From the NCBI GenBank assembly GCA_045541395.1, contig JAZQIZ010000008.1:101672-165671 (forward strand): a stretch of 64,000 nucleotides of DNA. Direction: 5' to 3'. The translations under genes and the position numbers were made by a program. Positions 7,115-16,800 of the stretch are shown piece after piece (positions within the stretch are counted from its first letter, which is position 1; each line of letters starts with the position of its first letter). Below the pieces are notes generated by a model, which saw nothing but the letters and a program-made list of their open reading frames with translations, did not search any database and had not been told where the DNA came from. This DNA is from JAZRWQ01 sp045541395 (lineage in GTDB: Bacteria; Bacillota; Clostridia; Oscillospirales; UMGS1783).

Positions 7115-8382
7115 ATATATACGAAACTTTAGGAATAGATAAGAAGGTTATAGCCTTCTGCGAGGAAATTGAAAAAGAGCTTAAGCCACGCTTTGAGGAG
7201 CTTGATTATATTTCCGAGCAAAATCAGGCCAAGGTGCTTTTCGCAATGCAGAAAAACAGGGTAAATGCAAATTGCTTTGCAGGCTCCTCCGGTTACGGCT
7301 ATAACGATGCCGGCCGCGATACTTTAGAGAAGGTCTATGCTGATACCTTCCATACAGAAGCTGCTTTGGTTCGCCCTCAGCTTGTTTGCGGTACCCACGC
7401 TTTAGCTGTTGCCTTAAGTGCTAACCTGCTGCCGGGTGATGAACTTTTATCCCCCGTTGGCAAGCCTTACGATACCCTTGAGGAGGTTATTGGCATAAGA
7501 GAAAGCAAGTGCTCCTTAAAGGAATACGGCGTTTCTTACGCTCAGGTAGACCTTCTGGAGGACGGCTCCTTTGATTACGATAATATTGCCAAGGCAATAA
7601 ACGAGAAAACCAAGCTTATTACCATTCAGCGTTCCAAAGGCTATCAGATGCGCCCCACCCTTTCGGTTACTCAAATAGGCGAGCTTATTGCCTTTTGCAA
7701 GAAGATCAAGCCTTCGGTTCTTTGTATGGTAGATAACTGCTACGGCGAGTTTGTTGAGGTTATTGAGCCTTCTGACCTTGGCGCGGATATGATAGTAGGC
7801 TCCCTTATTAAAAACCCCGGCGGCGGTCTTGCTCCCATCGGCGGCTATATCTGCGGCACTCAGGAGTGTGTTGACCGTTGCGCCTACAGGCTCTCGGCCC
7901 CCGGCCTCGGCCAGGAAGTGGGCGCCAGCCTTAACGTTATGACCTCCCTTTACCAGGGCTTCTTTTTGGCGCCCACCGTTACCGCAGGGGCGGTAAAAGG
8001 CGCAATTTTCGCCGCAAGCGCCTATGAGAAGCTTGGCTTCAGGGTAGTTCCCACTTCCAAGGAAAGCCGCCACGATATTATTCAGTCGGTTGAACTTGGC
8101 TCTAAGGAAAAAATGATCGAATTCTGCAAGGGCATTCAGGCCGCAGCACCTGTTGACAGCTACGTTACCCCTGTTCCTGCTCCTATGCCCGGTTATGACA
8201 GTGACGTTATTATGGCTGCCGGCGCCTTTGTTCAGGGCTCTTCCATTGAGCTTAGCGCCGACGGACCCTGCAAAGAACCTTACGCCGTTTACTTCCAGGG
8301 CGGTCTTACCTGGTATCACGCAAAAACAGGTATTATGATGTCCTTGGATAAACTTTATAAAGCAAATCTTATTGAACTGTAA
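7111..8382 (+). CDS. Methionine gamma-lyase family PLP enzyme (aluminium resistance type)
   Basis: A 423-residue fold-type I PLP enzyme of the family annotated as methionine gamma-lyase-like or aluminium resistance protein (COG4100). Recognisable parts are the N-terminal GSSGYGYNDAGRDTLE, the PLP-ring segment LVCGTHALAVAL, the aspartate loop MVDNCYGEF, and the PLP lysine in GSLIKNPGGG. Members cleave C-S bonds of sulfur amino acids or remain untested. It follows AbrB with a 4-base overlap and is followed 11 bases later by a DMT transporter, so a regulated uptake or export plus lyase module is likely. Confidence 0.88.
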   Translation: MNIYETLGIDKKVIAFCEEIEKELKPRFEELDYISEQNQAKVLFAMQKNRVNANCFAGSSGYGYNDAGRDTLEKVYADTFHTEAALVRPQLVCGTHALAVALSANLLPGDELLSPVGKPYDTLEEVIGIRESKCSLKEYGVSYAQVDLLEDGSFDYDNIAKAINEKTKLITIQRSKGYQMRPTLSVTQIGELIAFCKKIKPSVLCMVDNCYGEFVEVIEPSDLGADMIVGSLIKNPGGGLAPIGGYICGTQECVDRCAYRLSAPGLGQEVGASLNVMTSLYQGFFLAPTVTAGAVKGAIFAASAYEKLGFRVVPTSKESRHDIIQSVELGSKEKMIEFCKGIQAAAPVDSYVTPVPAPMPGYDSDVIMAAGAFVQGSSIELSADGPCKEPYAVYFQGGLTWYHAKTGIMMSLDKLYKANLIEL

Positions 8383-8393
8383 AGGAGAATCTT

Positions 8394-9356
8394 ATGCTGT
8401 ATTACTTTCTTTCCATTGCCGCACTCCTCTGCTGGAGCGGCTCCGATCTGTTCTCCAAAATGGGCACAAGAGAGCAGGATAAAAACAGCCACTGGAAGGT
8501 AGTCTTCGCTGTTGGCCTTATAATGGGCATCCATTTCTTTATTACCCTTATCGGCGGCCATATTATAGATACTTCCTTCGGCGGCCCCGATAACGTACAT
8601 AAAATCGTTGCCAGTCTCTTGTACACCGATTTTCAGCTTATGGACTTTGTAAATTACCTGCCCGTTGCAGGCCTTTACATACTGGCTATGGTCTTAGGTT
8701 ATATCGGCCTTCGTTATATTGAGCTGTCTATTTCCTCTCCTATCTGCAACTCCTCAGGCGCTCTGGCATTCCTCCTTTGCGTTCTTGTAGGCCTTATTCC
8801 TACCGAGGATATTACAGTTACCGTTATTGTAGGTATTGTTATGATAACCGTTGGTATCGTTGCCTTAGGCTTTGTTGAACAAAGAGAGGATGAAGAGGTA
8901 AAAAAAGCAAGACAGGAAAAGGCTAACCGTAAATATACAAAGAGTATTCTGGCCTTCTTACTGCCTATATCTTATCTTATTATTGATGCCTTAGGCACCG
9001 TAGGCGATGAATTCATTTTCGCCAATTCCGAAATTACCGATTATGCCGCAAACTCCGCCTTTGAATTAACCTTCTTTGTTCTTGCTGTCTTCGCCTTTAT
9101 CTGGCTCAAGTTCGTTAAGAAGGATACCATCTTCAAAGGTAATAAGCACTTATACTGGGGCGGCCTTTGCGAAACTGTAGGCCAGATCTTCTATATGGCC
9201 GTTATGTTCAGCGATTTCTCCGCAGGTATGGTTATTATCTCCGCTTACTGCGCTATCTCCGTTCTTTGGAGCCGCATCTTCTTAAAAGAAAAAATGTCCT
9301 GGAAACATTACGCCGTAATTGCTCTTGTAATTGCAGGTATCGTAATCTTAGGCTAA
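8394..9356 (+). CDS. DMT-superfamily (EamA-like) transporter
   Basis: A 320-residue membrane protein with about ten hydrophobic helices in two halves, separated near residues 160-180 by a charged cytosolic loop (EQREDEEVKKARQEKANRK). This two-fold repeat is the plan of the drug/metabolite transporter superfamily. It is the last gene of the AbrB-lyase operon and ends at a strong terminator. The operon partner suggests movement of an amino acid or a lyase substrate or product, but that is inference. Confidence 0.8.
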   Translation: MLYYFLSIAALLCWSGSDLFSKMGTREQDKNSHWKVVFAVGLIMGIHFFITLIGGHIIDTSFGGPDNVHKIVASLLYTDFQLMDFVNYLPVAGLYILAMVLGYIGLRYIELSISSPICNSSGALAFLLCVLVGLIPTEDITVTVIVGIVMITVGIVALGFVEQREDEEVKKARQEKANRKYTKSILAFLLPISYLIIDALGTVGDEFIFANSEITDYAANSAFELTFFVLAVFAFIWLKFVKKDTIFKGNKHLYWGGLCETVGQIFYMAVMFSDFSAGMVIISAYCAISVLWSRIFLKEKMSWKHYAVIALVIAGIVILG

Positions 9357-9361
9357 AAACA

Positions 9362-9385
9362 AAAGCCCCGAATAATCGGGGCTTT
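9362..9385. terminator. Bidirectional terminator (copy 1 of a shared hairpin)
   Basis: A 10-bp stem AAAGCCCCGA with loop ATAA, between the DMT transporter and a convergent lipoprotein gene. The same 24 bases recur exactly at 43537-43560, again next to a paralogous lipoprotein. Confidence 0.85.
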
Positions 9386-9390
9386 CTTTT

Positions 9391-10344
9391 TTAGTTATTC
9401 TTCAATTGCTCTCTCAGCCTTTCAATGGAAGTCTTGTAATACTGGGTTTGATTAACCTCCCGTATTTCAAATTCTTCAGCAGAAAGATCTATAATATAAC
9501 ACTTGTGTTCAAGTATGCCTTTTATTGCCTCTGCGCATTTATCAATGGCTTCGTCTGTATTTCCGTATTCCTCTTCAAAAGGCGCTTTCGCTTCGTTATA
9601 ATATTTACCGTATTCTTCTGCGGTTATCTGTTCTCCGTAACGGAAAAACTTTTCATATCTTATCATTGAAGTGTACAAAGGATTGAACGAGTCGACAGTT
9701 CCTACCTCCGCTATTTCCGTAAGCTCGCTGCCGTCCGGCCGCATAGCCTTCAACGTTCCGCCTTCTATAAAAAAGATCACCTGTTTTGAGGCCTTGAACG
9801 CGCTTATTGCATCTTCTGCCTCGTATACGATCTCTTTATCCTCAAGAGTAACCTTATGAATGGCGCCCCTGGTGCAAACGTATACCGTGTCGCCTACCCG
9901 GTAATACTCAATAAATTCCCCTTCAAACAGCAGTTTTTTCTCTCCGTCTTCCTCTTCGCTCATTAATGCATACAAGGCTATAGGAGTACCTTCACTGTCC
10001 TTTTCAGTCTTACAACGCGGGAAGGTGTATAGTGCTACGTCATATACCAACTGATAATCGGCTTTAAAAAGCTCTTCTATATTGTACTTTGTAAAATCAA
10101 TATCAGCGTCGCGCTCCACAAAAACGTAGGTATCTTCTGCTTCCGTCTTAGAATTTTCCGGGGCAGGAGGTTCTTTTGATTCAGTGGCTTCCGGAGCACT
10201 TTCGGGTGTGCTTTCTTCGGGTATACTGCTTTCGGGTATGTTTTCCTGTACAGGCTCGCTTTCCGAAGGTGCCTTAGTTTGTCCGCAGCCAAGTATGGGC
10301 AAAAGCATCGCCACGCATAAAACCAACAATAATAACCTTTTCAT
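9391..10344 (-). CDS. Lipoprotein of unknown function (paralogue of 43587-44429)
   Basis: A 317-residue predicted lipoprotein. A lysine-arginine start, a hydrophobic core and the lipobox PILGC give lipidation at about Cys 20. Residues about 21-65 are a Pro/Glu/Ser-rich linker, and the rest is a globular domain with beta-strands and W-free acidic segments that I do not recognise. ATG 10344 was chosen because GAGGTG stands before it; three extra codons upstream lack support. The signal peptide, upstream motif and downstream terminator closely match those of the lipoprotein at 43587-44429. Confidence 0.8.
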   Translation of the reverse strand: MKRLLLLVLCVAMLLPILGCGQTKAPSESEPVQENIPESSIPEESTPESAPEATESKEPPAPENSKTEAEDTYVFVERDADIDFTKYNIEELFKADYQLVYDVALYTFPRCKTEKDSEGTPIALYALMSEEEDGEKKLLFEGEFIEYYRVGDTVYVCTRGAIHKVTLEDKEIVYEAEDAISAFKASKQVIFFIEGGTLKAMRPDGSELTEIAEVGTVDSFNPLYTSMIRYEKFFRYGEQITAEEYGKYYNEAKAPFEEEYGNTDEAIDKCAEAIKGILEHKCYIIDLSAEEFEIREVNQTQYYKTSIERLREQLKNN

Positions 10345-10359
10345 TTTATTCACCTCTTT

Positions 10360-10435
10360 ATTGTCTTGTTTTTAATATACCATACAATTAGTAGTATGTC
10401 AATGAAATTTTGGAAAAATTGTCTTGTTTTTAATA
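10360..10435. repeat. 18-bp direct repeats flanking a promoter
   Basis: ATTGTCTTGTTTTTAATA is present at 10360-10377 and at 10418-10435, 58 bases apart. The promoter of the lipoprotein gene (10374-10402) lies between and partly within them. Confidence 0.75.
10374..10402 (-). promoter_or_regulatory. Promoter of the lipoprotein at 9391-10344
   Basis: TTGACA-N17-TATATT on the minus strand, 29 bases before the start codon, bracketed by the 18-bp repeats. Confidence 0.65.
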
Positions 10436-10448
10436 GAAAATAGAAATT

Positions 10449-10467
10449 ATGACAAAACGGTTACAAA
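10449..10467. promoter_or_regulatory. Shared motif upstream of a lipoprotein gene (copy 1)
   Basis: The 19 bases ATGACAAAACGGTTACAAA lie between divergent promoters, 46 bases upstream of the lipoprotein -35 and 56 bases upstream of the cysK -35. An identical copy stands in the matching position at 44556-44574. Confidence 0.6.
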
Positions 10468-10523
10468 AAGAAATTTATTGTTCCAATTTAGGAGAATCAA
10501 TAAATATTCTTGGGTGATTTTCA

Positions 10524-10553
10524 TTGACACTGTAAGTAGAATTTTGATATAAT
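10524..10553 (+). promoter_or_regulatory. Promoter of the cysteine synthase gene
   Basis: TTGACA-N18-TATAAT on the plus strand, 36 bases before the chosen ATG at 10590. Confidence 0.6.
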
Positions 10554-10589
10554 AAAAAGTAATTGAAGTACAGGAAAGGTGCTATACAT

Positions 10590-11516
10590 ATGATTTGCAA
10601 TACAATACTTGACGCTATGGGAAATACCCCTATTATCCGCCTGAGAAATATGGTAGATGAAAACAGCGCTGAGATTTTAGTAAAATTTGAAGGGCTTAAT
10701 GTGGGCGGCTCCATTAAAACAAGAACCGCTTACAATATGATAAAGGATGCCGAAGAAAAAGGTCTGCTTAATGAAAACACAATTATAGTTGAGCCTACAA
10801 GCGGCAACCAGGGCATAGGCCTTGCGCTCGTTGGCGCCGTAAAAGGGTATAAGGTTAAAATAGTAATGCCCGACTCCGTTAGTGTAGAACGCAGAAAACT
10901 GGTTGAACATTACGGCGCTGAGGTTATTTTGGTTCACGATGCAGGCAATATCGGTCAGTGCATAGAGGATTGCTTATCTCTTGCCTTAAAAATGAAGGAA
11001 GAGGATAAAAACGTATTTGTGCCTCAGCAGTTTGAAAACCCTGCCAATACTCAAATACAAAGAGAGCGCACCGGCGTTGAAATTTTAGAGCAGGTAGGAA
11101 AGCCTATACACGGCTTCTGCTCAGGTATCGGCACCGGCGGTACCATAACCGGCATAGGCGAAGCCTTAAAGGCAAAAAATCCGGATATGACTATCTGGGC
11201 GGTTGAACCCCAGAACGCCGCAATTTTATCCGGCGGCTCCATTGGTACTCATATTCAGATGGGCATTGGCGACGGTGTTATCCCCGCAATTTTAAATCAG
11301 GAAATATTTGATGATATTTGCATAGTTGAAGATGAAGAGGCGCTTCAGGCCTCTAAGGATCTGGCCGCTAAGGAAGGTATTATGTGCGGCATTTCCAGCG
11401 GTACCAACGTGGCTGCCGCCATGAAGCTTGCTAAAAAGCTTGGCAAAGGCAAAACCGTTGTTACGGTACTGCCCGATACAGCCGAGAGATATTTTTCCAC
11501 TCCCTTATTTGATTAA
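10590..11516 (+). CDS. cysK: Cysteine synthase (O-acetylserine sulfhydrylase)
   Basis: A 308-residue fold-type II PLP enzyme that makes cysteine from O-acetylserine and sulfide. The start MICNTILDAMGNTPIIRL is diagnostic. The PLP lysine is in GGSIKTR, the substrate loop is TSGNQGIG (Gln in place of the usual Thr in SGNTG), the phosphate loop is GIGTGGTITG, and the C-terminal SSG motif is GISSGTN. ATG 10590 was preferred over an in-frame TTG at 10563 because GGAAAGG lies between them. The SGNQG variant is found in cysteine synthase relatives, so a related beta-replacement activity is possible. Confidence 0.88.
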   Translation: MICNTILDAMGNTPIIRLRNMVDENSAEILVKFEGLNVGGSIKTRTAYNMIKDAEEKGLLNENTIIVEPTSGNQGIGLALVGAVKGYKVKIVMPDSVSVERRKLVEHYGAEVILVHDAGNIGQCIEDCLSLALKMKEEDKNVFVPQQFENPANTQIQRERTGVEILEQVGKPIHGFCSGIGTGGTITGIGEALKAKNPDMTIWAVEPQNAAILSGGSIGTHIQMGIGDGVIPAILNQEIFDDICIVEDEEALQASKDLAAKEGIMCGISSGTNVAAAMKLAKKLGKGKTVVTVLPDTAERYFSTPLFD

Positions 11517-11518
11517 AA

Positions 11519-11550
11519 AAAAGATCCCCCGATCATTCGGGGGATCTTTT
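11519..11550. terminator. Bidirectional terminator after cysK
   Basis: A 14-bp GC-rich stem (core GATCCCCCGA) with a TCAT loop, and A/T runs on both sides, between convergent cysK and the TM2 gene. Confidence 0.85.
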
Positions 11551-11563
11551 AATTTTCAGTTAA

Positions 11564-11971
11564 TTATTCAGCAAGAGCGTTGCCTTTGCCGTCAACCTCA
11601 ATTTTGCCGCAAAGGATCATAATACCTTCAATAAGGCCCCAGATGGAAGTAGCAGCAGCGCCGATACCGCAGGTAAGAACTGCAATAAGGAGCTGAGCTA
11701 TAGCCTTGCCGGTATAGCCGAGATAGAAGTTATGTACGCCGAAAGCGCCAAGGAAAATACCTAAAAGACCTGCAGTAAGCTTGGACTTAGCGCCTGCGGG
11801 AGCAGGAACAGGGCCAAAGGATACGCCGCAGTTGGTGCAAATAACAGCGCCGGGCTGAGCAGCAGAACCGCAGTTGGGGCAATAAGCAGAGCCGTTGCCA
11901 ACAGCAACGCCGCAGCTAAGGCATACAGCCGCATTATCGGCTATCTGATTTCCGCAATTTTTACAATACAT
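11564..11971 (-). CDS. Zinc-ribbon and TM2-domain membrane protein
   Basis: A 135-residue protein. Residues 1-50 hold three C-x-x-C pairs of zinc-ribbon type (CKNCG, CLSCG, CPNCG, then CTNCG). A linker with PAPAG follows, then a TM2 domain: the LLGIFLGAFGVHNFYLGYTG signature and two hydrophobic helices ending in the IWGLIEGIMIL segment. TM2 proteins are small membrane proteins of unclear role. It is a single gene with its own TTGAAA-N17-TATTAT promoter and a GGAGGG ribosome binding site. Confidence 0.85.
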   Translation of the reverse strand: MYCKNCGNQIADNAAVCLSCGVAVGNGSAYCPNCGSAAQPGAVICTNCGVSFGPVPAPAGAKSKLTAGLLGIFLGAFGVHNFYLGYTGKAIAQLLIAVLTCGIGAAATSIWGLIEGIMILCGKIEVDGKGNALAE

Positions 11972-12023
11972 AGTTTAACCCTCCGAAATAATATATGTTA
12001 TTTGAACAAAGCTTTCTAAAATG

Positions 12024-12052
12024 ATAATATCACATATTAATAACAATTTCAA
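12024..12052 (-). promoter_or_regulatory. Promoter of the TM2 gene
   Basis: TTGAAA-N17-TATTAT on the minus strand in the gap after udp. No clear terminator for the eight-gene operon is visible here, so some read-through into the TM2 gene is possible. Confidence 0.6.
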
Positions 12053-12065
12053 TAAAAAATTTTAA

Positions 12066-12824
12066 TTAAACATCCTGAGCTATAAGTTTTTTTATAGCCT
12101 CAATAGCTATTCTTATGGCCTTATCTGTATCGTGAGACTCATCGTCCATAGGATCAAGCCCCTCTTTTTTGCGCTCCTGATTCCAAACCGTATGAAATAC
12201 CGCGCCGCATCTTACGTTTAAAGCCGCCGCAACGGTGAAAAGGGCCGCAGATTCCATTTCACTTGCAAGGACACCAAGGCGCTTCCAGGCCTCCCATTTG
12301 TAATCAAGAAGAGCGGCTGTAGGCATACGGGAGGGGGAGTGCTGGCCGTAAAAAGAGTCCTTACATTGTACGACCCCCGTATGATAGGTATAACCAAGGC
12401 TTTTTGCTCCTTCCGTAAGAGCGCACAGCACCTGAAAATCGCTTACGGCAGGAAACTCAATAGGCGCATATTCTCTGCTTGTGCCTTCAAAACGTACCGC
12501 TCCCGTGGCTATAACGCAATCGTCGGACTTGACCTTCAGGTTGATTCCGCCGCAGGTGCCAACCCGAATAAAGGTGTGAGCGCCAATGGCGGTCAGCTCC
12601 TCCATTGCTATGGCCGCAGAAGGGCCGCCAATGCCTGTGGAGGTAACCGAAACCTTTTTCCCTGCAAGTGTGCCGGTGTAAGTAACGTATTCACGGTTAT
12701 GGCCGGTAAGTTTAGGGTCTTCAAAGTATTTTGCAATTTTTTCGCATCTGCCCGGGTCTCCCGGAAGAATAACGTATTCTCCAACCTGACCCTTATCCAG
12801 AGCAATATGGTACTGCTTAGGCAA
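12066..12824 (-). CDS. udp: Uridine phosphorylase
   Basis: A 252-residue nucleoside phosphorylase of the PNP/UDP family, cleaving uridine with phosphate to uracil and ribose 1-phosphate. Diagnostic segments are [13 protein letters not shown] (phosphate site), [25 protein letters not shown], the [10 protein letters not shown] block, and SEMESAALF near the C-terminus. These match Udp more closely than DeoD. The start is TTG with AAAGGAG 9 bases before. It is the last gene of the operon, 14 bases after pfkA. Ribose 1-phosphate can feed glycolysis, which fits the neighbour. Confidence 0.88.
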   Translation of the reverse strand: MPKQYHIALDKGQVGEYVILPGDPGRCEKIAKYFEDPKLTGHNREYVTYTGTLAGKKVSVTSTGIGGPSAAIAMEELTAIGAHTFIRVGTCGGINLKVKSDDCVIATGAVRFEGTSREYAPIEFPAVSDFQVLCALTEGAKSLGYTYHTGVVQCKDSFYGQHSPSRMPTAALLDYKWEAWKRLGVLASEMESAALFTVAAALNVRCGAVFHTVWNQERKKEGLDPMDDESHDTDKAIRIAIEAIKKLIAQDV

Positions 12825-12838
12825 ATTAATGCACTCCT

Positions 12839-13810
12839 TTAGTTAATAGAGCCGTGGAAATGATAAATTTCCTCGGAAATAGTTTTCTTCATATTAAGGG
12901 CTTCTGCAATATCCATATTGGAAAGAGTGCCGTCCTTATAGATAATTACACGGCAGGTTTCGTTGTTATCAATAAGGTTTACCGCCTCGCAACCCATATG
13001 GCAGGCCATTATGCGGTCACGGGAGGTGGGGTTGCCGCCGCGCTGAACGTAGCCCAAAACACTGGCGCGGGATTCAATTTTAAAGCGGTTTTCAATAAAT
13101 TTTGCAATTTCGTGGGTGCCGCCAACGCCCTCTGCAACAATTATAATAAAATGCTTCTTGCCGGTTGCCATAGCGTTCTTTATGCGCTGAACAATATCTA
13201 ATTCCAAGTCGTATTCAATTTCAGGAACAAGAATGGAGGTGGCGCCGGTTGCAAGGCCTGTATCTAAAGCAATATGGCCTGCGTGTCTGCCCATAACTTC
13301 AATTACGGTGCAACGGTCATGAGATTGGGAGGTATCTCTTATTTTATCTATCATCTCAACGGCATTGTTAACAGCGCTGTCAAAGCCTAAGGTGTAGTCG
13401 GTGCAGGCAATGTCGTTATCTATAGTTGCAGGGATGCCAATAACGTTTACGCCGTGCTCGCGGCTAAGATCCATAGCGCCGGCAAAGGTACCGTCACCAC
13501 CAATAACAACAAGACCCTTTAAATTATGCCTTTTGCATGTCTCGGCTGCTTTGGCTCTTCCTTCAGGAGTTCGGAATGCAGAGCAACGGGCAGTGTAAAG
13601 CAGGGTGCCGCCGCGGTGAATAACGTCGGAAACCGAGCGTCGGTTCAGCTCAATGTAATCATCGTTAATAAGTCCGTTATAGCCTCTGATAAAGCCAACG
13701 ACCTCATAGCCTTTGTTTATAGCGCCTCTTACAACCGAACGGATAGCCGCGTTCATACCGGGAGCGTCACCGCCGGAAGTGAGTACGCCGATTCTCTGTA
13801 CTTCTGCCAT
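12839..13810 (-). CDS. pfkA: ATP-dependent 6-phosphofructokinase
   Basis: A 323-residue phosphofructokinase, the committed step of glycolysis. It opens with [18 protein letters not shown]. The GGDGTF segment has Gly at the position that separates ATP-dependent from pyrophosphate-dependent enzymes, [18 protein letters not shown] carries the catalytic Asp, and [13 protein letters not shown] contacts fructose 6-phosphate. Length is normal for bacterial PfkA. It starts 11 bases after dnaE, an arrangement common in Clostridia. Confidence 0.95.
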   Translation of the reverse strand: MAEVQRIGVLTSGGDAPGMNAAIRSVVRGAINKGYEVVGFIRGYNGLINDDYIELNRRSVSDVIHRGGTLLYTARCSAFRTPEGRAKAAETCKRHNLKGLVVIGGDGTFAGAMDLSREHGVNVIGIPATIDNDIACTDYTLGFDSAVNNAVEMIDKIRDTSQSHDRCTVIEVMGRHAGHIALDTGLATGATSILVPEIEYDLELDIVQRIKNAMATGKKHFIIIVAEGVGGTHEIAKFIENRFKIESRASVLGYVQRGGNPTSRDRIMACHMGCEAVNLIDNNETCRVIIYKDGTLSNMDIAEALNMKKTISEEIYHFHGSIN

Positions 13811-13821
13811 TTTTCTTCCTC

Positions 13822-16800
13822 CTATTTTATAACAACGTTTTCCTTGCCTATAATTGCTTCAAGCCTTTCGCCTAAATCTTCGGTAATTGCAATGGGCTGA
13901 GCAAATTTATAATACTTTTTATCGGTTTCAAGGTAAAATACCGCCGTGCCGATACCCGGGCGCTGCCTTAACAGCTCCTTTATCTGCGCCTCGTGTTTCA
14001 TATTGGCTAAAGAAAGGCGAATATAAACCTTCTCGGCTATCTGGCCGCCGCCGCCCAAAAGCTTTTCCATTGAGCCCATAAGAATTTTCGCAGGCTCGTC
14101 TTCTCTTATGGAAAGTCTGCCTTTTACAACAACAGGGTCGGTGGTCTCAAGCATCTCAAGATACTTTTCTCTTACTTTTGGGAAAACCAAAACTTCCGTG
14201 CCGCCCGTTATATCTTCTATTGTAAAGAAGGACATATTGGTTTCGTTTTTGGTAAGTTTGGTAACAAGGTTGGTTATTACCCCCGCTACGGTAATAGCCT
14301 GGCCGTCTTTAAATTCGGTATGGCCTTCCTCGTCGGGCTGAAGGGTAATAACAGGCACTGCGCCGTAACGCTTTGCGTCTATCATATAGGAATCCATTGG
14401 GTGCCCCGAAAGGTAAATACCTGCGCATTCCTTTTCTAAATTTAAAAGTTCGCGCATTTCATACTCTTCAACCATAGGATAAAGATCCTCTTCCGTAGGA
14501 GCAAGCTCCTCACCGAAAAGGGAAAGCTGACCTGCAAGGTTCATTTTCCTGTCCTGCGCAACCGTGTTTACAATATGCTCGCAAGCGCACATAAGCCTGT
14601 GGCGGTTTATGCCTAAAGTATCAAAAGCACCGCACTTAATAAGGCCTTCAACGGCACGCTTGTTAAATTCCTTGTCTATCATACGCTTAACAAAATCGTA
14701 AAAGGAAGTAAATTTACCGTTTTCTTCTCTTTCCTTGCAAACCGCATCAATAAAGCCGCGGCCAATGTTCTTTATTGCTACAAGGCCAAAGCGTATGCTG
14801 TTGCCGTGGGGGGTGAATCCCGCCTCGGAAAGGTTAATATCCGGCGGAAGAACCGTAAGTCCTAAGCGAATGGCCTCTTCTTTGTATTCGGCAATTTTAA
14901 CAGGAGAGTCCAGTACGCTGGTAAGAAGAGCAGACATATATTCTCCCGAATGATGGCGCTTTAAATAAGCAGTACGGTAGGTAACGTCAGCATAGCAGGC
15001 TGCATGGGATTTATTAAACGCGTAAGCCGCAAATTTAACCATCTCGTCAAATATTTTGTTGGCGGCCTCGGCGGTCGTGCCTCTTCTTAAGCAACCTTCA
15101 ACGTCAATAGAGCCGTCTTCCTTAAGCTTGCCGTTTACAAAGTATTCGCGCTCCTGTTCCATAACCGCCGCCTTTTTCTTTGCCATTGCGCGGCGAACAA
15201 GGTCGGCTCGGCCAAAGGAGTAGCCTGCAAGCTCACGTACTATCTGCATAACCTGCTCCTGATATACCATACAGCCGTAGGTTACGTCAAGTATACCCTT
15301 TAATTTCGGGTCGTCATATTCAACCGTGTCAGGGTTATTCTTACCCTGAATGTACTTTGGAATAGAGTCCATAGGCCCCGGGCGGTAAAGGGAAATAATA
15401 GCTATAACGTCTTCTATGCAACGTGGCTTAAGCTCTATAAGTACCTTTCTCATGCCGGCGCTTTCAAGCTGGAACACGCCTGCGGTATATCCGCCGGAAA
15501 GCATTTCGTAGGTTTCAGGGTCGTCATAAGCGGTGAAAACAGCCTCGTCAAACTCTTTGCCCGAAGCTCGTATCATTTTAACCGTGTCATCAATAATAGT
15601 AAGGTTTCTGAGGCCCAAAAAGTCCATTTTAAGAAGGCCTAACTCTTCAACCGTATCTTTAGGGAACTGGGTCACAACCGAAGCATCGCTGACAAAAAGA
15701 GGCATATAATCACTAACAGGTCTGTCGGTTATAACAACGCCTGCTGCGTGCATGCCCGTTTGTCTGGGCGCGCCTTCAAGGCGCATAGCGGTATCTATAA
15801 GGGTGGTAACCTTCTCATCCTCACTATAGGCGGTTTTAAGGTCGGGAGAGACCTGCAAGGCTTTTTCCAATGTTATGCCCAGGTCATCAGGCACAAGCTT
15901 TGCAATTTTATCAGTATCCGCATATGGAATGCCTAAGGCTCTGCCAACGTCTCTTATAACACCCCTCGCTTTAAGGGTGCCGAAGGTAGCTATCTGACAA
16001 ACCTGCTCCTTGCCGTAACGGCGTATGCAGTAATCAATAACCTCCTGCCTTCTTAAGGGGCAAAAGTCAACGTCAATATCCGGCATACTTACTCGCTCAG
16101 GGTTTAAAAAACGCTCGAACAGTAAGGAAAAGCGTATCGGGTCAATGTCCGTAATACCAAGACAGTAGGAAACAACCGCGCCTGCGGCACTGCCTCGGCC
16201 CGGGCCTACAGGTACACCTGTAGATTTGCCGTAATTAATAAAGTCCCAAACAATAAGGAAATAATCAACGTAACCCATATGCTTAATGGTATTAAGCTCG
16301 TATTCAAGTCTGTCCTTCAATTCTTTTGTAACAGGGGAATACCTGCGTTCCAAGCCCTCATAGCAAAGCTTGCAAAGGTATTCGTAATGATCCATATTAT
16401 CGGGAGTTTCAAAAATAGGCAGCTTTAAATTGTGGAACTCAAAGTCCACGTTGCACATCTCGGCAATTTTAACCGTGTTTTCAATAGCCTCAGGGCAAAA
16501 AGAAAACAGCTCAGCCATTTCATCGCCGTTTTTAATGTAAAATTCGTCGGTCTCCATACCCATACCGTTGTCTTCATCAACCGTATGGTTGGTTTGTATA
16601 CAAACAAGCACGTTCTGTGCGTAAGCATCTTCTTTTCTTAGGTAATGGGCGTCGTTTGTGGCAACAAGCCCAAGGCCGTATTCCTTGGCAAGGGCAATAA
16701 GGTCGGGCAGTATTTTCTTCTGCTCGGCAATGCCGTGATCCTGAATTTCAATAAAGAAATTCTCCTTGCCGAAAATATCAATATATTCCTCGCAAAGCTC

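Noticed and set aside
7516..8319. 267-residue open frame on the minus strand
   Set aside because: It lies entirely within the PLP lyase gene on the other strand and resembles no family.
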